Source of the DNA: Haliscomenobacteraceae bacterium
Lineage (GTDB): Bacteria > Bacteroidota > Bacteroidia > Chitinophagales > Saprospiraceae
DNA: 64,000 nt
Reading direction: 5' to 3'
Assembly (NCBI GenBank): GCA_947501115.1
Contig: CANMVX010000015.1
Location: 30,849 to 94,848, forward strand
How positions within the stretch are numbered: position 1 is the stretch's first letter; each line of letters starts with the position of its first letter. The position numbers and the translations under genes are program-made. Of the stretch, positions 10,101 through 18,715 are shown in pieces. The notes under the pieces are model-generated. The model made no database searches. It saw only the letters and a list, made by a program, of their open reading frames with translations, and was not told where the DNA came from.

Positions 10101-11240
10101 GTCTGATTGTGCTATTTGCCTGTCCGTTCTTATTTCTCCCCATTGAGCCTGATTAATCATTCTTGCGGCAAGATTCACAAAATTTCCTACCACACTATAT
10201 TGCTGCATTTCTTTACCGCCAATAAATCCAGTATAGCCTGTACCGCTGGTCACGGCAGCTTTCATTTTTATTCCAAATGGCGCATACATTTCTCTTAAGT
10301 CACGAAAAAGACTGTGAATACAATTTAATGCCCGTTCCAGCTGGTTTTCAAAAGCGAGGGGAACACCGAAAAAGGTAATTAACCAGGGAATTTCCTCACT
10401 GAAATCAAATTCTTTGCAGTAGCCCCCATATTCATTGATATGTTTGACCATCTGACTAAGGAAATCTGAAAAAATTTGTTTGTCCCCAGAGGGAGTAAAG
10501 CCAATGAAAATGGCAATACAGGACCTAAACTCTCCTGAAGGAATGTGTCGGGAAAAAACAGGAGATAGAAAGGGAGAACTATCAGAAACAGGAAGCGATG
10601 TATTTTTTTTAGTCTTTATTAATCCCTCCTTTACTTTGATTTTTTTTATTTCCGACGACTTCCAGGTATAAAAATTTTCTTCAATGGACTCGGAATGAAG
10701 ATCAATGGTTTCAAAGTAATCTCTTATCGTGGAGGTAAAAACGATGCCCTCGTCCTGAAATCTTGCTTTTTGCTGACAAATAGCACTATTTCTAAGAACC
10801 TCCCCACTAAAGTAGTAAGAATAGGGTTCCTTTCCTACAATTCCCCAAGTGAGTATTCCCACGTCTAAACCAATCTTGACACTTACAGGAAGTGACCTGT
10901 TTTTTGCGTTTTTTGTCCTAAAATGAGCGTGAACTTTTTTAACAGCCACGGTGAAAACATATATATCAGTGGATGATTTTGGGAAAATGGCAAAAAATGC
11001 ATCTCCCGCGAAATGAGGAATAAAGCCTCCGTGCTGATAAACAATATCTACCAAAGGAGAGAAAACATCATTTAATAAATCGGAAACCTCCTCCGCCCCT
11101 GCACCCGCATCTTGTAAAAGGGAAGCCGTTAGAGGGGTAAATCCCGTGAGATCAATGTACATGATCCAGGAATCCAAATCTCCATGGAATCTTTCTTTTT
11201 TAAATACGTCAAGTATAAAGTCGGGTACAATAATGCTCAC
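7194..11240 (-). CDS. Tandem class III nucleotidyl cyclase domains + P-loop ATPase + TPR repeats (soluble adenylyl cyclase-like architecture)
   Basis: 'IMYIDLTGFTPLTASL...HFAGDAFFAIF' (cyclase 1), 'YSVVGNFVNLAARM' (cyclase 2), Walker A 'IIISGDPGVGKSRLVGSL', Walker B 'LLLQIEDSHWLD', about 10 TPR-like repeats. Confidence 0.92.
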   Translation of the reverse strand: MSIIVPDFILDVFKKERFHGDLDSWIMYIDLTGFTPLTASLLQDAGAGAEEVSDLLNDVFSPLVDIVYQHGGFIPHFAGDAFFAIFPKSSTDIYVFTVAVKKVHAHFRTKNAKNRSLPVSVKIGLDVGILTWGIVGKEPYSYYFSGEVLRNSAICQQKARFQDEGIVFTSTIRDYFETIDLHSESIEENFYTWKSSEIKKIKVKEGLIKTKKNTSLPVSDSSPFLSPVFSRHIPSGEFRSCIAIFIGFTPSGDKQIFSDFLSQMVKHINEYGGYCKEFDFSEEIPWLITFFGVPLAFENQLERALNCIHSLFRDLREMYAPFGIKMKAAVTSGTGYTGFIGGKEMQQYSVVGNFVNLAARMINQAQWGEIRTDRQIAQSDFFLFEIAGEISYKGMLEPVETFLLKNQKPEGFQKFLYPLVGRDHEMQVLQTEFNKLLSTKTGQIIIISGDPGVGKSRLVGSLREETIRNGKANWFFCPCDAVIKKPFNPFIHLLRHYFSQNIRGLSNRHYQYQRQFKSLINKLQAISSVEGFSSMVAKDLIEKLNHSDNAFRFLLGLSLSTPDWDDLAPQSRYQMAKDGIISLILAESLLHPLLLQIEDSHWLDPSSKELLVSLCQQLPTFPIMLVVTSRTEASTEIKTFLPTNSSSQVGVFIHLENFTRKTCAQFTEIILGNEANEALLDYVEVTTNRNPFYLEQMVEFLKEKDWLTTYHGKWTLNTGEIVTPEKIGNLLTTRIDSLNPDLRELCKVAAVIGREFDLTILENVWKALHTDANILQTQIGFIENLIKAGTRENIWRPLTKRRFLFQHALLREAAYNIQLPATLQQIHLLVAEAIELHFKDHIELKLQELAYHYELANHIQKASEFLYLAAVQAKNNYLNEHALGFLEKLLKNIHLNQHHPFRFKALILQGSILEITGYWERAEKIYLQAYSSLNEDYSGELIPILFNNIGRTQLFKGDYSAAMASQKKALTYSEKNNLPTLIPSTLAYLGNIYFRMGKYDEANYHFNESLKLKSSTDKNYPTTQVYAKIALTQMNMGKNEQALDTLNEQLIHCIKEKDKLGLATIYIYKGLVHVDKDEIEAAKINFNEGIELANQTGNKHLQAIALGNIGLIYEKEGDFDRAMTHYEKDLDLCKELDDKQGTSIVLCLIGQLLNLKGEFMEAINHLQKALTISEMLGFQKGMAKALNTLGDVYYFKNEYERSIHFYERAITLTRRINNKLVLGYSLFELAIVLLVDGQYDKVKALLTEASDLANELSNDAFKFDVRLLEAKYTRANGEKIQAAEILVQMENMPCTQEQEAERFFEWVMLFPHEATLRENAKNKYHSLLDMTPKYIYKERLRILNTYIN

Positions 11241-11395
11241 AATACTATTATTGATGCAAAAGTAATGATTTTATTTACTTGTAACCTTTCTAAGGTCTTA
11301 TTACCTCTTATTTTAACCATTGGTCGATTAAGTGCATCTGAAAAATATTTTTTATAGTCTTTTGTGGCATTATTTAAAAATGCTAAAAACGGCTT

Positions 11396-13840
11396 ATGCT
11401 TCGACTTCATTGTTATTTACTTTTATTTATTTCCACTTTTTTAATAGCTCAAAACAACGACCCAATTGCCAAAAAAATAATGGAAGCTAAGCGGGTTGAA
11501 GGAAAAATGGTAATGGATGGAAAACTAGATGAAAACGACTGGCAATCGGCTGTCGCTGCCGATAGTTTCGTTACTTTTCAGCCCGTTCCTGGTTTGAAAG
11601 CGTCAGAAGATGGACAAATACGAGTTTTATACGATAATGAAGGATTTTATATAGGCGCATTTCTCGCAGACAATGATCCTGAAACTATTCCAAAACAGTT
11701 ATCGCAGCGAGATGAAATTCAAAATACAGATTGGTTTGCAGTCATTTTAGATACTTATAAGGATGGAAACAATGGTCTTGGTTTTATCGTATCAGCAAGT
11801 GGTGTTCAGCTTGATGTAAAATATTCCGTTTACGGCGAAGATAGCGGTTGGGATGCTGTTTGGGAAAGTGCAGTATCTTTCACTGACAAAGGTTGGATTG
11901 TTGAAATGAAAATTCCCTATTCGGCCATCAGGTTTCCCAAACAGGAAAATCAGGAATGGCATATTAACTTCCTAAGACTTTATCAAAGGAAACAGGAAAA
12001 ATCATCCTGGAGTACAATTAATCCGTTAATTTCCGGTTTCCTCAATCAGTCAGGTATTTTAACTGGTATAAAAAATATTTCTTCGCCAATACGTTTGCAG
12101 GCTACGCCATTTTTTGCGGTTTACGGACAACAATTTACAGACAAGGCGGCAGCTCAAAAAAATGTCTATGGTTCTTCATTTAATGGGGGTATGGACATTA
12201 AATACGGTATTAATGATGCTTTTACCTTAGATATGACGTTGATTCCTGATTTTGGGGAGGCTCAATCAGATAATCAAGTGCTCAATCTGACCCCTTTTGA
12301 AGTTAGATTTGATGAAAATAGACAGTTTTTTACAGAAGGAACAGAGTTATTCAACAAAGGGAATATTTTTTACTCCCGTCGAATTGGGGGTACTCCTTTA
12401 AATTACGGCAAAGCTTATCAGGGTTTGTTGCCAGGTGAGAAAGTGATTAATAATCCTCAAAGAGGGAAAATCGTGAATGCAACAAAAATTTCAGGCCGAA
12501 CCCCTTCTGGCTTGGGACTGGGATTGTTTAATGCTACGTCCTTGAAATCTTATGCAACTATTCAAAGGGAAAATGGGGAGGAAAGGAATGTCGAAACGGA
12601 TCCATTGACAAATTATAATATTTTTGTGTTAGACCAGAATTTAAAAAATAATTCATACATAAGTTTTATTAATACCACCGTTTATCGGTTTGGTGAAGAC
12701 TATGATGCGAATGTCTCTGCCATGGAATTTGACCTGAGGACAAAAGATAATGCCTATTCATTTAGTGGAAATGGCGCGCTTTCTCAAAAGTATTTCATAG
12801 GAAAAGCGGATTTTGGGCATACCTACGCTTTTAAATTAGCAAAAAATGGAGGAGCATTTACCTTTGATATTGCTTATAACGAAGAGAGCAATACTTACGA
12901 CCCGAAAGACCTTGGATTTTTGTTTAATAATAATGAGAGAAGCCTTCAAGGGGAGTTGAACTATAAAGTATTGAAGCCCTGGAGTATATTTAACAGGTAT
13001 GGCGCTGGCGCTGAATGGCGATATATGAGATTATATAAACCTTTTGTTTTCAATGATGCAGGTGGCGATGTATATGTTTGGGGACAAACGAAGAAATTCT
13101 GGGAAATGAATGCTTGGGTTTCTATGGAACCTTGGGCAACCTTTGATTATTTTGAGCCTAGAACCGCGGGCCGTTTCTATCGTTATCCAACCAATCGGGG
13201 GGTGGGTATGTTTCTTTCCACGGATAGTCGTAAGGAGGTTTTATTGACAACTAATTTAAGGTTTAGGTATTTTGATGAAGAAGATAGAAACACTCTTAGA
13301 TTTTCTATTGGACCTCGCTGGAGAGTGAGTGACCAACTCAATTTTTCATTTAACACTGCGGTTAATTTCTTTTCAAATGATGTGGGATTCGTAAATAAGG
13401 TATCGAAAAATGCGGGTGAGAAGGATATCATTTTTGGGGTAAGAGACATTTCCACGGTGGAAAACTCTTTGTTTGCAGCTTATAATTTTACACCAACCAT
13501 GTCTCTGACTTTCCGAATGAGGCATTATTGGTCCAAAGTAGCTTATGATAAGTTTGCCATGCTAAATCTAAATGGAACCTTAGCTCCAACAGATTATAAA
13601 GGTAATCATAATGCCAATTTCAATGCCTTTAATATTGATATGATTTACAGATGGCGGTTTGCACCTGGTAGCGATCTTTATGTTGTTTGGAAAAATAGCA
13701 TTTTGGAAAATCAACAAAGGACGGATCTTGATTATTGGTCAAATCTCGATGGATTATTTGAAAACCCACAAAGAAATATTATTTCACTGAAAATGATTTA
13801 TTTCTTAGATTATAATAGTATTTTCAGCAATAATTCATAA
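11396..13840 (+). CDS. DUF5916 domain-containing protein (N-terminal CBM9-like domain, C-terminal beta-barrel-like)
   Basis: 'MVMDGKLDENDWQSAVAADSFVTFQPVPG...DTDWFAVILDTYKDGNNG-like' CBM9-like region, then 'LIPDFGEAQSDNQVLNLTPFEVRFDENRQFFTEGTELF' typical of DUF5916. Confidence 0.88.
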   Translation: MLRLHCYLLLFISTFLIAQNNDPIAKKIMEAKRVEGKMVMDGKLDENDWQSAVAADSFVTFQPVPGLKASEDGQIRVLYDNEGFYIGAFLADNDPETIPKQLSQRDEIQNTDWFAVILDTYKDGNNGLGFIVSASGVQLDVKYSVYGEDSGWDAVWESAVSFTDKGWIVEMKIPYSAIRFPKQENQEWHINFLRLYQRKQEKSSWSTINPLISGFLNQSGILTGIKNISSPIRLQATPFFAVYGQQFTDKAAAQKNVYGSSFNGGMDIKYGINDAFTLDMTLIPDFGEAQSDNQVLNLTPFEVRFDENRQFFTEGTELFNKGNIFYSRRIGGTPLNYGKAYQGLLPGEKVINNPQRGKIVNATKISGRTPSGLGLGLFNATSLKSYATIQRENGEERNVETDPLTNYNIFVLDQNLKNNSYISFINTTVYRFGEDYDANVSAMEFDLRTKDNAYSFSGNGALSQKYFIGKADFGHTYAFKLAKNGGAFTFDIAYNEESNTYDPKDLGFLFNNNERSLQGELNYKVLKPWSIFNRYGAGAEWRYMRLYKPFVFNDAGGDVYVWGQTKKFWEMNAWVSMEPWATFDYFEPRTAGRFYRYPTNRGVGMFLSTDSRKEVLLTTNLRFRYFDEEDRNTLRFSIGPRWRVSDQLNFSFNTAVNFFSNDVGFVNKVSKNAGEKDIIFGVRDISTVENSLFAAYNFTPTMSLTFRMRHYWSKVAYDKFAMLNLNGTLAPTDYKGNHNANFNAFNIDMIYRWRFAPGSDLYVVWKNSILENQQRTDLDYWSNLDGLFENPQRNIISLKMIYFLDYNSIFSNNS

Positions 13841-13845
13841 GTGGC

Positions 13846-14940
13846 ATGGAGATTTTTCATATTGATGAGGATATTAGAAAGTCAGATACACTGCCTTCAT
13901 CTTTTTATAGAGAAAGGGAGTGGTTTGAACGCTCTATTTCTGAAATTTGGGAAAAATGTTGGATTTTTATAGGTAATAATACCGATCAGGCTCCGGTTGG
14001 CACTTTAACGCCTATGGTCTTATTACCGGATGTTTTAAATGAACCTGTTGTCCTTTCCACAGATTCAGATGGGGAGGTATATTGTTTATCGAACGTTTGT
14101 ACGCATAGGGGTAAATTGGTAGTTTCTTCCTCCTGTTCCGGACAGCGGATACTTCGTTGTGGTTATCATGGACGGTGTTTCAGACTAAATGGGACATTTA
14201 AAAGTATGCCTGAATTTGACCAGACAGAAAATTTCCCAACGGAAAGGGATCATTTGAAACAATTGCCGCTGGCTACTTTTTTTCCTTTGTACTTCACCTC
14301 CATTAATCCCCTTGCTTCATTTGCCACTTTCATTCAACCCATGTTGGATAGAGTTTCATTTTTACCTTTACATACCCTCACCTTTAATCCTGATGCTTCC
14401 AAAGATTTCGATGTAAGGGCGCATTGGGCGTTATATGTTGACAATTATCTGGAAGGTTTTCATATTCCGTTTGTACATCCGGCGTTGAATCAAGCTATAG
14501 AATTTGAAAAATATGAATATCACTTATTTGAATGGGGTAATCTACAAATAGGTGTTGCGGCTGACGATGAACCATATTTTAATACGCCAAAAGGTCATGT
14601 GGACGAGGGCAAGAAAATATATGCCTATTATTTTTGGATTTTCCCCAATTTGATGTTCAATTTTTATCCCTGGGGTTTATCCTTAAATGTTGTAGAACCC
14701 AAAGGACATAAAATGACGGTGGTGAAATTCCGCTCATATTATTTTGAGGGAACCTCATTCGATCGAGAAAAGAACCAATTAGATGTCACCGAATTAGAAG
14801 ACGAAGAGGTGGTCGAATCTGTTCAAATGGGAATGCAAGGCCGATATTATAATAGGGGAAGGTATTCTGTTAACATGGAAATTAATGTCCATCACTTCCA
14901 TCGTATCATTTCAAACCTATTGAATAAGCAAAAAGACTAA
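13846..14940 (+). CDS. Aromatic ring-hydroxylating dioxygenase alpha subunit-like Rieske oxygenase
   Basis: Rieske ligands 'CTHRG...LRCGYHGRCF'; mononuclear iron region 'NYLEGFHIPFVHPALN'. Confidence 0.9.
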   Translation: MEIFHIDEDIRKSDTLPSSFYREREWFERSISEIWEKCWIFIGNNTDQAPVGTLTPMVLLPDVLNEPVVLSTDSDGEVYCLSNVCTHRGKLVVSSSCSGQRILRCGYHGRCFRLNGTFKSMPEFDQTENFPTERDHLKQLPLATFFPLYFTSINPLASFATFIQPMLDRVSFLPLHTLTFNPDASKDFDVRAHWALYVDNYLEGFHIPFVHPALNQAIEFEKYEYHLFEWGNLQIGVAADDEPYFNTPKGHVDEGKKIYAYYFWIFPNLMFNFYPWGLSLNVVEPKGHKMTVVKFRSYYFEGTSFDREKNQLDVTELEDEEVVESVQMGMQGRYYNRGRYSVNMEINVHHFHRIISNLLNKQKD

Positions 14941-14979
14941 AAATATAGTATTTTGTCTATAAGTTTCATTAATCTGCTG

Positions 14980-15003
14980 TTAATTAAAGTACATTTTAAT
15001 TAA
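14980..15003. repeat. Perfect 9-bp inverted repeat TTAATTAAA-6 nt-TTTAATTAA upstream of the TonB receptor gene
   Basis: Read directly: 14980-14988 and 14995-15003. Confidence 0.6.
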
Positions 15004-15046
15004 CTTGCACTTTTATTTTTAGCTATTGAAAAAATATAAGGCTCAG

Positions 15047-18000
15047 ATGCAAAGAATTCTATTTATCTCTTTTATTCTACTTTGTTTATCGGTTGTTTTT
15101 CTTCAGGCTCAAACCTCATTAGGGGGGAAAGTAATCGATGAAGAGTCAAAAGAGCCCATCTCTTTCGGCACTATTGCCTTATTTAAAAATGGGGTTTTAG
15201 TTACTGGAACGGAGACAGATGTAGAGGGATATTTTAATTTCCCCGACATGGATCCAGGTCTTTATGACGTTGAAGCCAGTTACTTGGGCTATACCTCCAG
15301 AAGGATTACGGGAGTAAAAGTTTTGGCTGGAAAGTCAACTAAGTTAGATATTCAACTTGGTTCTGATGGAGGCGTTGTGTTACAGGAAATTACCATAGTT
15401 GAATATAAGGTGCCATTGATTGAGCAAGATAATACTACGTCTGGTTCGGTTATTACGAGCGATCAAATACGGTCATTACCTACGAGAAATATTAATGCTT
15501 TAGCTGCTACTACAGCAGGTTTAGCCGCTGCCGATGAGGGGAAAGCGATAACTATCAGGGGTTCTCGTTCCGATGCTACAAACTACTATATCGACGGTAT
15601 CAGAATTCAGGGTAACCTCATTCCAGAATCAGAAATAGATCAGCTTCAAGTAATTACGGGGGGGATTGAAGCGCAATATGGTGATGTGACCGGAGGTATT
15701 ATCTCCATCACAACAAAGGGTCCGTCAAATAAATTTAGTGGGGGAGTAGAAGTTGAATCATCTAAATATCTTGATCCATACAGCAACAGTTTAATAGGTG
15801 TAAACCTGAGTGGACCCATTTTAAAAAATAAGAAGGGTCAATCTATTTTGGGTTACCGTTTCTCGGGAAGATATACCCATCAGTACGAGGATAATCCACC
15901 AGCTACCTCAATTTATAGGGTTAAAGAGGACAAATTAGCAGAGTTAGAGGCTAATCCAGTAACCGCCCTTGGGTCAAGTTTCATCATAAGCGCTGATAAC
16001 CTGCTTGCCGATGATGTTGATATTTTAAAAGCCAGAAATAACGAAACGAATGAGAGGCTTGATCTAACTGGTAAAATTGATGCGCGATTAGGTGAATCTA
16101 TTGATATGACGCTTACCGGAGCACTTACCGATGCTAAAAATCAATTTACGCCAGGTGGTTGGGGCGTTCTGAACAGTAAAAATAATCCGTTCAGTTTAGG
16201 AAGAACGTATAGAGCAAATTTTAGATTAAGACAAAGATTTGGTGCAAATGGAGGTGCCGGTAATGAAAAAGGGGCTATTCAAAATGCTTCATATACCTTG
16301 CAGGGAGGTTATGAAAAATCGACAGGGGAACAAGCTGACCAACGACATGGGTTTAATTATTTTGATTATGGGTATGTGGGAAAATTTGATTTGGAATGGG
16401 TACCTACCTTTGCGCTGGCCTTTGATCCTGCTTCTCAAGGTGTAGCCATGCAACATACAGATTACAGACAGGTACTTAGAAAATATACCCCGGGAGAGCA
16501 AAATCCTGTTCTTTCAAATTATAATAATGCGCTCGACCTTAAACAGGGTGAGGGAATTAATCCACAAGTTGGAAAATATATATTATCTAATTTTTTCAAT
16601 AGTCAAAATTTACTTTCCTTGGGCAACTTTATAGCACCCAACGGATTTATATCCCCTGTTTATAACAACTCATGGGGTTTTCATACCAATGTTGGCTGGG
16701 TATATAATACGGCGGGAAGGTCCACAAATGATGTATATTCATTTAATGCCAGAACTAATTTTGACTGGATTCCAGGTAGTTCGAAAAATGGCAGACACAA
16801 TATACAAATAGGGTTTATTTATGAGGAGCGTTTAAATAGAAGTTATACTGTTATTCCGAGAGGACTTTGGGATATCGCCAGACAGCAGGCAAATAATCAT
16901 ATTCAAGGTATTGCCCCCAATGCAGATACCATAGGTTATATTGATTTACCCAATTTCCCGAAAACACCTCTTCGCGCTTTATCTATTGTAAATAGTGAGG
17001 ACAACAAATTTTATAAATCTATCAGAGAAGAATTAGGTTTACCTCTTACTACTTTTGTAAATGTAGATGGGTTGGATCCCGATCAATTGAGGTTAGATAT
17101 GTTTTCGGCAAAGGAATTAAATGATCAAAACGCAATAAGTTATTTTGGCCACGACTATTTAGGTCGCCCTTTCGATGGTACGTTTGAAGATTTTTTTTCT
17201 ACGGTTGACGAAAATGGAGTAAGAACTTTTCCCGTAGCTCCGAACAGACCTATTTATTCTGCAGCCTATATCCAGGATAAATTTACATTCAGAGATATTA
17301 TCTTCAGGTTAGGCGTACGTATGGACAGATATGACGCTAATACCAGGGTATTAAAAGACCCATATTCGTTGTATGACATTATGGAGGCCTCAGAATTTCA
17401 TAACCTTCCGGAAACAAAATCTGAAAAACCAGGTAGCATTGGCGATGATTACAAAGTTTATCTAAATGACAGTGGAACGGACGTGTTGGCTTATCGCGAT
17501 GGTGACTTATGGTATAGGTCAAATGGTAATCCTGTTAATAGTCCGATAGATATCTTTTCCGGAGGATTAGTATTTCCAAAATACAAGGATCCCCGGGCAC
17601 AAAATATAAATAACTACATCAAAGATAAGGCATTTGACCCATCAGTTTCTTTCAAGGATTATGAAGTTCAGGTAAATTTTATGCCTCGACTAGCCTTTTC
17701 TTTTCCTATTTCTGATGACGCTAACTTCTTTGCACACTACGATGTACTTATTCAGCGACCGCCTTCAAATACTTTGGCCACAGCGTTAGATTATTTTTAC
17801 TTCACTGATTTCCCATCGGTTATTCGAAATAACCCAGATCTAAGGCCGGAGAGAACAATAGATTATGAAGTAGGATTTCAACAAAAGTTATCAGCAACTT
17901 CAAAGTTAAAAATCGCGGCATATTATAAGGAATTGAGAGATATGATTCAGCAAAGAACCTATTTCCCTGTGCCCATAGTTAACCAATATACGACTTACGG

Positions 18001-18706
18001 AAATTTGGATTTTGGCACAGTTAAAGGATTTTCTTTTGAATATGAAATGCGCAGAACAGGGAATCTTTCTTTAGTGACCAATTATACCCTTCAGTTTGCT
18101 GATGGTACAGGTTCTGATGCTAATTCACAGAGAGGTTTAACGAGCAGAGGCAATCTCCGGACCCTGTTTCCTTTGAATTTTGATGAAAGACATCGCGTAA
18201 ATATGAATTTAGATTACCGGTTCGGGGCAGGAAAATTTTATAATGGACCTAATCTTTTTGGTTCTGATATCCTTGCCAATGCAGGTCTGAGTTTGCAGGC
18301 CATTGCTGTTTCTGGTCGTCCTTATACGGCAACAATCACTCCTCTTGAATTAGGAGGGGCTCAAACAGCTGGTTCAATTAATGGATCTCGCAAACCATGG
18401 AACTATACCATTAATTTACGAGTGGATAAAGTGGTTCAAGTAAGTAAAGGTTTAAGCATGAATATTTATTGTAGGGTGTCAAATCTGCTCAATCAACAAA
18501 ATATTTTAAATGTTTATTCTTCCACAGGATCACCAAAGGATGACGGATTTCTTGCTTCCTCGAATGGTCAGGACAAGCTACTAAACATAGTAAATTCAAA
18601 TAGGGTGGTTGATGCTTATTTGGCGTCTTACCAGTGGGCATTGTTAAATCCTGGGTTATTTAGCTTACCGAGAAGGATTTTTGCCGGTGTGATTATGGAT
18701 TTTTAA
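15047..18706 (+). CDS. TonB-dependent receptor with carboxypeptidase-regulatory-like N-terminal domain
   Basis: 'LGGKVIDEESKEPISFGTIALFKNGVLVTGTETDVEGYFNF', plug 'ITIRGSRSDATNYYIDGIRIQG', C-terminal aromatic 'RRIFAGVIMDF'. ORF track starts at TTG 15026; ATG 15047 precedes a signal peptide. Confidence 0.92.
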   Translation: MQRILFISFILLCLSVVFLQAQTSLGGKVIDEESKEPISFGTIALFKNGVLVTGTETDVEGYFNFPDMDPGLYDVEASYLGYTSRRITGVKVLAGKSTKLDIQLGSDGGVVLQEITIVEYKVPLIEQDNTTSGSVITSDQIRSLPTRNINALAATTAGLAAADEGKAITIRGSRSDATNYYIDGIRIQGNLIPESEIDQLQVITGGIEAQYGDVTGGIISITTKGPSNKFSGGVEVESSKYLDPYSNSLIGVNLSGPILKNKKGQSILGYRFSGRYTHQYEDNPPATSIYRVKEDKLAELEANPVTALGSSFIISADNLLADDVDILKARNNETNERLDLTGKIDARLGESIDMTLTGALTDAKNQFTPGGWGVLNSKNNPFSLGRTYRANFRLRQRFGANGGAGNEKGAIQNASYTLQGGYEKSTGEQADQRHGFNYFDYGYVGKFDLEWVPTFALAFDPASQGVAMQHTDYRQVLRKYTPGEQNPVLSNYNNALDLKQGEGINPQVGKYILSNFFNSQNLLSLGNFIAPNGFISPVYNNSWGFHTNVGWVYNTAGRSTNDVYSFNARTNFDWIPGSSKNGRHNIQIGFIYEERLNRSYTVIPRGLWDIARQQANNHIQGIAPNADTIGYIDLPNFPKTPLRALSIVNSEDNKFYKSIREELGLPLTTFVNVDGLDPDQLRLDMFSAKELNDQNAISYFGHDYLGRPFDGTFEDFFSTVDENGVRTFPVAPNRPIYSAAYIQDKFTFRDIIFRLGVRMDRYDANTRVLKDPYSLYDIMEASEFHNLPETKSEKPGSIGDDYKVYLNDSGTDVLAYRDGDLWYRSNGNPVNSPIDIFSGGLVFPKYKDPRAQNINNYIKDKAFDPSVSFKDYEVQVNFMPRLAFSFPISDDANFFAHYDVLIQRPPSNTLATALDYFYFTDFPSVIRNNPDLRPERTIDYEVGFQQKLSATSKLKIAAYYKELRDMIQQRTYFPVPIVNQYTTYGNLDFGTVKGFSFEYEMRRTGNLSLVTNYTLQFADGTGSDANSQRGLTSRGNLRTLFPLNFDERHRVNMNLDYRFGAGKFYNGPNLFGSDILANAGLSLQAIAVSGRPYTATITPLELGGAQTAGSINGSRKPWNYTINLRVDKVVQVSKGLSMNIYCRVSNLLNQQNILNVYSSTGSPKDDGFLASSNGQDKLLNIVNSNRVVDAYLASYQWALLNPGLFSLPRRIFAGVIMDF

Positions 18707-18715
18707 ATTGAAATT

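Noticed and set aside
16239-16501. Small overlapping ORFs on both strands within the TonB receptor gene
   Set aside because: Out of frame with a conserved sense gene; no motif or separate regulatory signal.
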